Of a stretch of DNA of 5,367 nt, positions 1 through 3,915 are shown one piece after another; within the stretch, counting starts at the first letter, position 1, and each line of letters opens with the position of its first letter. This DNA comes from Nitrososphaerota archaeon. GTDB lineage: Archaea; Thermoproteota; Nitrososphaeria; Nitrososphaerales; Gagatemarchaeaceae. The stretch spans positions 1-5,367 of the forward strand of contig VBPK01000058.1 in assembly GCA_005877225.1 (NCBI GenBank), given 5' to 3'. The notes beneath the pieces were generated by a model. The model did not search any database and was not told the DNA's origin. It saw only the letters and a list, made by a program, of their open reading frames with translations. The translations under genes were made by a program, and so were the position numbers.

Positions 1-1
1 C

Positions 2-112
2 GGAATCAGCCTCCTCGACGTCTTCTACGGCTACGAGGACCTCCTCCTGCTAGTGGAACAGAGGTTCGGCCCGAGAGTCTATGAGATTCTCAGCAAGGAA
101 ATAACGACGTAG
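2..112 (+). CDS. C-terminal end of an unidentified protein (5' partial)
   Basis: The frame is open from the window edge and ends at TAG 110-112, giving 36 residues. The peptide starts GISLLDVFYGYEDLLLLVEQ and continues FGPRVYEILSKEITT. It looks like an amphipathic, helical, mostly acidic-to-neutral tail with balanced codon use, while the other two forward frames close within the same stretch (TAG at 51, TGA at 82). There is no recognisable motif, so no family is assigned. The start and main domain lie outside the window. Confidence that it is coding is moderate, because only 36 codons are visible. Confidence 0.6.
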   Translation, partial: GISLLDVFYGYEDLLLLVEQRFGPRVYEILSKEITT

Positions 113-549
113 TCGTGACAATCCCGGCGACCGCACGGTAGCGGCTTTATCATTCGTATCCTGACACCTACACAGCGAGCTGGAGCTATCGAGAGTGAGC
201 TGTCTTAGCATCCATAGTCTTCGACCCAACGACCGCAGTGGCTCTCGGTATCGCCATAATCATCATCGGCATTGCGACTTAATCCTCCGGCTGTACGAAG
301 TCCGTAGGCGCAAGGTCAGGTCATAACATGCAGTTCTCGTACATGCTTCCGTTGCAAAATTTGTCGCCTGTTACAAGCGGAATAGAACGTGACCGTGTAT
401 GCCCAAGCCGGTGCGCGGCTCAGTGGACCCTTGTGGATCCGAGGACCAGCAGACCATGAATGCCCAGAGCCTCGCGTGTGGTTCCCGCGGGAGCAGCTAT
501 GGCGTGGCACTCCGTAGAATGGAGGTTTGTGAACGATGACTAGGAAGCG
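113..549. other. Mostly non-coding spacer
   Basis: This 437-base spacer lies between the partial gene ending at 112 and the minus-strand zinc-ribbon gene ending at 550. The only protein-like signal is the broken membrane frame at 199-326, listed separately. The rest (327-549) has short frames on both strands without convincing codon bias or motifs. One GGAGGT at 521-526 precedes an ATG at 536, but that frame closes after five codons (MTRKR). No tRNA T-loop and no repeat is apparent. Confidence 0.5.
199..326 (+). pseudogene. Possible frameshifted small single-pass membrane protein
   Basis: One frame (codons from 199) reads AVLASIVFDPTTAVALGIAI followed by IIIGIAT and stops at TAA 280-282. The -1 frame overlapping that stop continues LILRLYEVRRRKVRS to TAA 324-326. 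Joined, they give one long hydrophobic helix followed by an Arg/Lys-rich tail, the classic shape of a small single-pass membrane protein with a positive cytoplasmic end. Neither piece has a good start: the first frame follows TGA 196-198 and contains no ATG. Possible explanations are a decayed gene, an assembly error of one base, programmed -1 slippage, or chance. Confidence is low, and no family is recognised. Confidence 0.3.
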
Positions 550-852
550 CTAACCCTGCGTCGTCCGTCCGAATTCGAAACCGCACTTGAGGCAGACCCG
601 CATCCCAGGGGCGTCGGTTAGCACCTGCCTGGTGCCGCACCTGGGGCATTCCACAGTGGCGGTCGCGTGCTTGATTGAGCCGGAATGCTGCGAACGTACC
701 TTCTCGATTGCGTCTCTGTACGCGTCTCGTCTCCGGCCCGGCGCCAACTCCCTCAAGGGAGTCGAACCTTCACAAAAGGTTACCTCGATTGATTTCTCAG
801 AGACCGAAGAATCGGGTACCTGCGAACTCGCCCGTACCGACCCAGATCCCAC
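550..852 (-). CDS. C-terminal zinc-ribbon protein
   Basis: This is a 100-residue protein of unknown role. Residues 1-40 are Ser/Glu-rich and probably disordered. Residues 38-56 (GRRRDAYRDAIEKVRSQ) look like a charged helix. Residues 67-94 form a compact zinc ribbon: C69-P-R-C72-G, a 14-residue gap, then C87-L-K-C90-G, all four ligands present. Such ribbons bind one zinc and commonly mediate nucleic-acid or protein contact in small archaeal proteins. The start is GTG at 850-852, the first usable start after an in-frame TAG about 36 bases upstream; no strong Shine-Dalgarno motif precedes it. It is transcribed divergently from the winged-helix gene at 937 across an 84-base spacer, so the two may share regulation. 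The opposite strand is also open here, but has no motifs. The ribbon makes this strand the coding one. Confidence 0.75.
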   Translation of the reverse strand: MGSGSVRASSQVPDSSVSEKSIEVTFCEGSTPLRELAPGRRRDAYRDAIEKVRSQHSGSIKHATATVECPRCGTRQVLTDAPGMRVCLKCGFEFGRTTQG

Positions 853-889
853 TAAGGCGAGAAAGGGATTAACTTTGGGGGAAAGCTAT

Positions 890-900
890 AGAATTGTTCT
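890..900. promoter_or_regulatory. Short dyad AGAA-TTG-TTCT upstream of TATA
   Basis: AGAATTGTTCT has 4-bp arms around a 3-base centre and lies seven bases upstream of the TATA box of the winged-helix gene, inside the divergent spacer. It could be an operator for autoregulation, but a dyad this short occurs often by chance. Confidence 0.2.
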
Positions 901-906
901 GGGCCT

Positions 907-914
907 TTTATATA
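907..914 (+). promoter_or_regulatory. Archaeal TATA box for the winged-helix gene
   Basis: TTTATATA is a near-consensus archaeal TATA box. Its centre is about 26 bases upstream of ATG 937, so transcription should begin at or within a base or two of the start codon, giving a leaderless mRNA. This supports ATG 937 as the true start. No Shine-Dalgarno sequence precedes the ATG. Confidence 0.75.
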
Positions 915-936
915 TGGGAAAGTGTACTAGCTGTCG

Positions 937-1218
937 ATGAAGTACCGGAGCAGGACCGACATAATCGGGATGATTCTGCAGGCAGCCATGAACGGCGCCA
1001 CAAAGACGCGAATCATGTACAACGCCTTTCTTTCGTACGCCCAGCTCAAGGAGTACCTGGCTTTTCTCGAGGAGAAGGGCCTCATAAGAAACGATGGCTT
1101 TGGCATCTACGCGCCGACCCAGAAGGGCCATGAACTCCTTCGCAAATACGAAGGCATCAGCGACCTGATTACCTTAGGCCCGCCAGAAGCTGCCATAGTT
1201 CACTCGCCCGAATGGTGA
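937..1218 (+). CDS. Winged-helix DNA-binding protein (HTH_45-like)
   Basis: A 93-residue one-domain regulator. Residues 4-19 (RSRTDIIGMILQAAMN) form helix 1. Residues 20-30 (GATKTRIMYNA) are the second helix with the typical T-[KR]-T-x-I-M-Y motif. Residues 32-49 (LSYAQLKEYLAFLEEKGL) are the recognition helix. Residues 50-64 (IRNDGFGIYAPTQKG) are the beta wing ending in the conserved T-x-K-G. Residues 65-78 form a C-terminal helix. This pattern matches the archaeal winged-helix family HTH_45 (PF14947), whose members are local transcription regulators, often autoregulated and dimeric. The tail 79-93 is not conserved in my memory of the family. The start is fixed by the TATA box at 907-914. It is divergent from the zinc-ribbon gene and convergent with the Rieske gene. 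Its target cannot be read from the sequence. Confidence 0.88.
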   Translation: MKYRSRTDIIGMILQAAMNGATKTRIMYNAFLSYAQLKEYLAFLEEKGLIRNDGFGIYAPTQKGHELLRKYEGISDLITLGPPEAAIVHSPEW

Positions 1219-1371
1219 CATCCCTCTTCCCTTGATATTCGACATAAATACCGTTGATGGGTCTCTGTTTCCCCCGTCTCCTGCTTCTCTTCGACGCCCG
1301 CACGCCGCTAAAGGGAAATCTCCTACTGACTGCCGAGTCGAGTTAATCTTACTGAAGTGAACGGATTGGAC

Positions 1372-1383
1372 TTTTTTCTTTTT
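1372..1383 (+). terminator. T-rich tract, likely archaeal terminator
   Basis: TTTTTTCTTTTT on the plus strand, about 150 bases after the winged-helix stop. Archaeal RNA polymerase terminates at such T-rich tracts without a hairpin. It would leave a long 3' untranslated region on the 937-1218 transcript. Confidence 0.45.
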
Positions 1384-1410
1384 ACCTAATCAGCATAAGT
1401 TACTATTGGC

Positions 1411-1422
1411 AAAGAAAGAGAA
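1411..1422 (-). terminator. T-rich tract after the Rieske gene
   Basis: Read on the minus strand this is TTCTCTTTCTTT, starting seven bases past the Rieske TAA (1429-1431). Together with the plus-strand tract at 1372-1383 it makes a plausible convergent termination zone. Confidence 0.45.
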
Positions 1423-1428
1423 TCGCGC

Positions 1429-2211
1429 TTATGCAGACACGTATCTGCCATATCCCAGCTTGCCATTGTGGTTGACGTCCCAGATAGGGGGTTCCACCCG
1501 GAGGTAGCCCTGATCATCCGCTGAGAGAGTCAGCATCGGCACGGCATTTGTGGGCGGAGGTTGACGGGAGGCTGGCCCATCGACGGCGAGCCCGTCGGGT
1601 ATCCTGTACGTAGTACCGTGACAGGGACACTCGAAGTTCTGGTGAGTGGTGTATCCAGGGCCGGATTCGTACCCGTTCTCAGTCGGATTGACGTTCTGAG
1701 TTGGGTTGTAATTTGGACTGCACTCCAGATGAACGCAGAGCTTACTGAACGCCACGAAAGAACTGGCGGCTGGCTTGTCTCCACCGAGCTCGACAGGCAG
1801 GCGTATCAACTCGAACTTCCTGAAAGTGTCGACAGCCTGGGCGTCGACCTTCGAGTCGCCGGATGAAGGGTAGGTTATGACCCAGTGTGAATTTGGGGGG
1901 AAGGTCGTAAGGTCGCTGACGTTGACCTTCCTTCCTGCAGCCGTCCCATAGGGACTCGAGTCATCAACCATGACCAACTGCCGAGCAAGCGACGGACCAG
2001 CTCCTCGAGTGGAGATGTACCTACTCAGGGCATATCCGCCGAGCGTAGCGAGAGCCGCTACTGTGAGAATAGCCTTGATGAACCTCCTGCGTGTAGTCTT
2101 TTTTGAACTACTCGATCCGTCAGCGGGAACCACCTGCGATTCAGATTCTTGAGGGAGAGTATCTACGCTTCCCTCTTTCTTTGCCGGCTTGGCTTCCTCC
2201 CTTTTCGGCAT
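1429..2211 (-). CDS. Tat-exported Rieske [2Fe-2S] iron-sulfur protein
   Basis: A 260-residue, membrane-anchored Rieske protein of the bc/SoxL type, expected on the outer face of the cytoplasmic membrane passing electrons from quinol toward cytochromes. Residues 1-38 are a charged, Ser-rich N-terminal extension. T40-R-R-R-F-I-K46 is a full twin-arginine motif followed by a hydrophobic anchor (about 47-65). Rieske box 1 is C159-V-H161-L-E-C164; box 2 is C195-P-C197-H198-G-T. C159, H161, C195 and H198 should bind the cluster, and C164-C197 should form the stabilising disulfide, as in cytochrome bc1 Rieske proteins. The box-1 Gly usual in CTHLGC is Glu here. The loop between boxes is 30 residues, Asn/Pro/Gly-rich and longer than the roughly 13 of mitochondrial Rieske. 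No cytochrome b gene is adjacent. ATG 2211 is supported by a TATA box about 26 bases upstream. A related quinol or arsenite/sulfur-oxidation role cannot be excluded. Confidence 0.93.
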   Translation of the reverse strand: MPKREEAKPAKKEGSVDTLPQESESQVVPADGSSSSKKTTRRRFIKAILTVAALATLGGYALSRYISTRGAGPSLARQLVMVDDSSPYGTAAGRKVNVSDLTTFPPNSHWVITYPSSGDSKVDAQAVDTFRKFELIRLPVELGGDKPAASSFVAFSKLCVHLECSPNYNPTQNVNPTENGYESGPGYTTHQNFECPCHGTTYRIPDGLAVDGPASRQPPPTNAVPMLTLSADDQGYLRVEPPIWDVNHNGKLGYGRYVSA

Positions 2212-2233
2212 GGACTCCCTATGACTTCTCAGT

Positions 2234-2241
2234 GATATTTA
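2234..2241 (-). promoter_or_regulatory. TATA box for the Rieske gene
   Basis: TAAATATC on the minus strand, with its centre about 26 bases from ATG 2211, predicts a leaderless or very short-leader mRNA. AGGGAG sits just before the ATG, too close to be a good Shine-Dalgarno site. Confidence 0.6.
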
Positions 2242-2497
2242 CTCGTTCTTAAGCGCTCATCAGTACTTAGCCGGAACTGTCGCGGCTGGTATCTTAGGGG
2301 ACTGAGGCTGAGGCGCAATGAACCCTGCACGGCGAAATGCCGCGGGTCGGATTAGGCTCACATATAGTATCTGTAATCTTGGCACCCTTGGAACCTTCCC
2401 AAGAATACCTCCAACTCTGGGCGAACTCCAGTGTAATGGGCATAGAGCAAGAGTAATCTGCCGTGTTCCAATTGAGTCTACTGTCAGTTTACAAAGG

Positions 2498-2505
2498 TAA
2501 ATATA
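2498..2505 (+). promoter_or_regulatory. TATA box for the DoxX-like gene
   Basis: TAAATATA lies about 36 bases upstream of the TTG at 2538. It predicts a transcription start near 2528 and a leader of about 10 bases. A second AT-rich element (TGATATTTG, 2516-2524) lies closer but at an unfavourable distance. Confidence 0.5.
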
Positions 2506-2537
2506 GATGAATTCTTGATATTTGTGGACAGACAAGC

Positions 2538-3035
2538 TTGGAGGAGAAGCCAGCCGCGGGTGGTGGCGGAGGCGGGGGTCGAGTAAGATCTTTTCTCTTT
2601 GGTTCTCCCTACAGGGGGATTGAGTACGGCTTTGTGGTTATGAGGCTCATGATCGCTTACGCTTGGCTCGCAGCTATTTTTCTTGCATTTGGAAACCGCT
2701 GGACTGGCCTTCTTGCGGGAACCCTGAACGGTGCGAATCTTGTCAAAGGCCTGCCGCAGCTGGGAATCTTCGGTACGGAGAATGCTGTCACACTGTACCT
2801 CTTTGCTACAACCCTTGAGACCCTGGGAGCAATTCTCTTCATAATCGGTCTAGGAGTACGACTTGTGGCACTCTGGGGGATAATCGAGTTCTTCATAAAC
2901 GCCACGACGGGACAACTGATTAATCCGCTCAGTCTCCAAAAGGATTTCGCCTTATTCGGCGCAAGTCTTCTCCTGTTCATCCACGGGAGCCACGCCCTCA
3001 GCATCGATGGCAGGTTAATGAGGTCACGGGGCTAA
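2538..3035 (+). CDS. DoxX-like four-helix integral membrane protein
   Basis: A 165-residue membrane protein. After a Gly-rich N-terminus (G8-G14, seven in a row) and a basic stretch, four hydrophobic segments lie at about 30-51 (with the family-typical R36 in VVMRLMI), 83-104 (with E94 in LETLGAILFIIGLG), 106-121 and 137-154. The E-x2-G-x-I-L-F-I-x-G-L-G-V-R core is the signature of DoxX/DoxD-type proteins. Some members are the small subunit of thiosulfate:quinone oxidoreductase and others have unclear redox roles; the precise role here is not readable. The start TTG 2538 is the first usable start after the in-frame TGA 2508-2510 and agrees with the TATA at 2498-2505. The next in-frame ATG (2640) falls inside the first helix and would break it. 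Its position opposite the Rieske gene fits a quinone-linked function, but that is inference. Confidence 0.8.
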   Translation: MEEKPAAGGGGGGGRVRSFLFGSPYRGIEYGFVVMRLMIAYAWLAAIFLAFGNRWTGLLAGTLNGANLVKGLPQLGIFGTENAVTLYLFATTLETLGAILFIIGLGVRLVALWGIIEFFINATTGQLINPLSLQKDFALFGASLLLFIHGSHALSIDGRLMRSRG

Positions 3036-3239
3036 CAAGCACAAAGAATGAAGCCTACCTCATATTCTCTCCTCCCTCCTGACCTTTGCCCAGGAATCAT
3101 CTTGGGCGCGGAACGCCGGTAATTCCTGCCCCCAGTAATCGTCCCTCCATCAACCTTAATGGATCCCTCCTTCTTTCTTGTTCTTCTTCGAAAACCACTT
3201 GTCGTTATACATCAGAACAGGCGGGGAGGACACCATGCC
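3036..3239. other. Pyrimidine-rich stretch downstream of the DoxX-like gene
   Basis: C/T-rich runs at 3063-3080 and 3164-3189 (for example TCCTTCTTTCTTGTTCTTCTTC) probably act as archaeal terminators for the DoxX-like transcript. The first 27 codons of the longest reading of the next gene lie in this tract and look unlike coding sequence. A TATA-like GTTATACA at 3204-3211 could serve a start at TTG 3240. Confidence 0.4.
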
Positions 3240-3368
3240 TTGAAGCGTATCGACCAGAGGCACTTCCTGGGGGTGATCTACGAATTCGCGGAGGGGCGTG
3301 GAGGGCTTATTAGGACGGCCTTCATAATCAACGAAAAGAGGAAGAAGAGGAGGTATAGAACGCCATGA
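3159..3368 (+). CDS. Small basic protein, possible (truncated) toxin partner
   Basis: The longest reading has ATG 3159 and 69 residues. An alternative start is TTG 3240 (42 residues), preceded by a GGGGAGGA-like Shine-Dalgarno (3222-3229) and a TATA-like GTTATACA at a suitable distance. I suspect either that start or a 5'-truncated gene, because 3159-3239 is T-rich and poor in coding character, whereas 3240 onward is well biased. The reliable part reads LKRIDQRHFLGVIYEF, then an acidic turn, LIRTAFIINE and a very basic end KRKKRRYR. The beta-strand pattern V-I-Y-E...L-I-R-T-A-F resembles the C-terminal half of small RNase-like toxins (DUF4258/BrnT-like), and HHALKR is reminiscent of a DUF4258 N-terminal motif, but the middle of such a domain is absent. 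The stop TGA overlaps the next ATG (ATGA), indicating translational coupling to the DUF2283-like gene. Function not established. Confidence 0.5.
   Translation: MDPSFFLVLLRKPLVVIHQNRRGGHHALKRIDQRHFLGVIYEFAEGRGGLIRTAFIINEKRKKRRYRTP
3349..3354 (+). promoter_or_regulatory. Strong Shine-Dalgarno for the DUF2283-like gene
   Basis: GGAGGT ten bases upstream of ATG 3365, inside the end of the preceding gene. It is the best ribosome-binding site in the window and appears where a second gene of an operon would need one, since leaderless initiation is impossible there. Confidence 0.7.
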
Positions 3369-3625
3369 CAAGCAGAACAATCCTAGACCTGGACCTGAGG
3401 AAGATCCTATCCAAGATCGAAAAGGCGTACGGAATCAAGCTCCCTAGGAGCGTCCTGGCAGTAGACTACGGCGAACGCAACGACCTCTACATCAGGTTCA
3501 GGCACGTGGAGAAACCGGTCGGAGAGCCAACCGAGGACGGACTCCTAATCTTCTTCTACGATAATCATGACGACGGCGCGGTGGGAGTCGAGATTCTGGA
3601 CTTGAGCCTGCTTATGCGGGAATAG
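3365..3625 (+). CDS. DUF2283-like small protein (antitoxin-like partner)
   Basis: An 86-residue protein. Residues 5-33 form a helical N-terminus (DLDLRKILSKIEKAYGIKLP). Residues 34-45 read DYGERNDLYIRF and 58-83 include DGLLIFFYD...GAVGVEILDLSLL. This matches the DUF2283 pattern (D-x-x-x-D-x-L-Y-I-x-F, then a strand pair ending in V-G-x-E-I-L-D). DUF2283 proteins are often encoded next to small toxin-like proteins such as DUF4258 and are proposed antitoxins. The roughly 30-residue N-terminal helix precedes the usual core and could be the partner- or DNA-binding part. The start ATG 3365 overlaps the upstream stop by ATGA and has GGAGGT ten bases before it, so co-expression with 3159-3368 is very likely. 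The two-gene arrangement supports but does not prove a toxin-antitoxin role. Confidence 0.75.
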   Translation: MTSRTILDLDLRKILSKIEKAYGIKLPRSVLAVDYGERNDLYIRFRHVEKPVGEPTEDGLLIFFYDNHDDGAVGVEILDLSLLMRE

Positions 3626-3853
3626 GAAGATGGAGATACCCGAAAGTCTCCCCACCGAGTTCGAGTCGTTGCCTCTCGGTCAATGATGGTGCCAGTTGAG
3701 TCAAGTATGTGGGCGCGCTTTGCCAGTCTACTTGCCAGACTCTGGTGATGCGTGAAAACCCCCGACGGCGTGAAAGTGTTACCTCCATCCCTGGTCCGTG
3801 ATTGAGCGGAAGTGAATTCGTTGCTGCATCGTAATGAGTTATGTTACTTTTGA

Positions 3854-3870
3854 ATGCAAGTCTCTTGCAT
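3854..3870. promoter_or_regulatory. Perfect 17-bp dyad, candidate operator
   Basis: ATGCAAG-TCT-CTTGCAT: two perfect 7-bp inverted arms around three bases. Its right arm runs directly into the A/T-rich TATA-like element at 3868-3877, where bound protein would block TBP/TFB. It is a good candidate operator for the spherulin-4 gene. Confidence 0.45.
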
Positions 3871-3877
3871 AAAAAAC
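3868..3877 (+). promoter_or_regulatory. TATA-like element for the spherulin-4 gene
   Basis: CATAAAAAAC is the best TATA candidate upstream of the spherulin-4 gene. It predicts transcription from about 3898 and a leader of about 20 bases before the GTG pair at 3916/3919. It is imperfect as a consensus box. Confidence 0.4.
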
Positions 3878-3915
3878 TTCGCATACTCAGATAGCGTTGA
3901 TGGCTAAGATTAATA

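Larger units (their letters stand above)
2212..2537. other. Divergent intergenic region between Rieske and DoxX-like genes
   Basis: This 326-base spacer contains the two outward-facing TATA boxes (2234-2241 and 2498-2505). The middle part is open on both strands for 60-91 codons but shows no motif or consistent codon bias. A minus-strand frame ending at TGA 2260-2262 has a Pro/Ala-rich tail (PQSPKIPAATVPAKY) that might be a remnant of a gene end, but its upstream part does not look like protein. I see no RNA gene. Confidence 0.5.
3626..3915. other. Intergenic region before the spherulin-4 gene
   Basis: This 290-base spacer begins with a short frame (ATG 3630 to TGA 3684-3686, 18 residues, MEIPESLPTEFESLPLGQ) whose codons look coding but which is too short to name. 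A TGATG-type junction leads into another short frame (ATG 3683, 21 residues). The right end carries the promoter of the next gene. No terminator T-tract or RNA gene is evident. Confidence 0.45.

Noticed and set aside
536..553. GGAGGT at 521-526 followed by ATG 536
   Set aside because: The frame stops after MTRKR. It may be a remnant, but there is nothing to support a gene.
587..940. Plus-strand open frame of 117 codons opposite the zinc-ribbon gene
   Set aside because: It shows no motif, while the antisense frame encodes a clear four-Cys zinc ribbon. It also runs through the TATA box of the winged-helix gene.
1257..1346. Short frame starting ATG 1257 after a TATA-like CATAAATA
   Set aside because: Only 29 codons, Leu-rich without motif, and the TATA-like element is about 10 bases from the ATG, the wrong distance.
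2260..2535. Minus-strand frame of 91 codons in the Rieske/DoxX spacer
   Set aside because: Only its Pro/Ala-rich tail looks protein-like. The rest lacks codon bias, and it spans the TATA box of the DoxX-like gene. I considered a remnant of cytochrome b, but nothing supports that.
3645..3670. GAGTTCGAGTC resembling a tRNA T-loop
   Set aside because: The flanking bases do not pair as a T-stem, and no acceptor stem or anticodon arm can be built around it.
3612..3884. Minus-strand frame of 90 codons between the DUF2283-like and spherulin-4 genes
   Set aside because: No motif, no start signal, and it overlaps both the coding end at 3625 and the dyad and promoter at 3854-3877.
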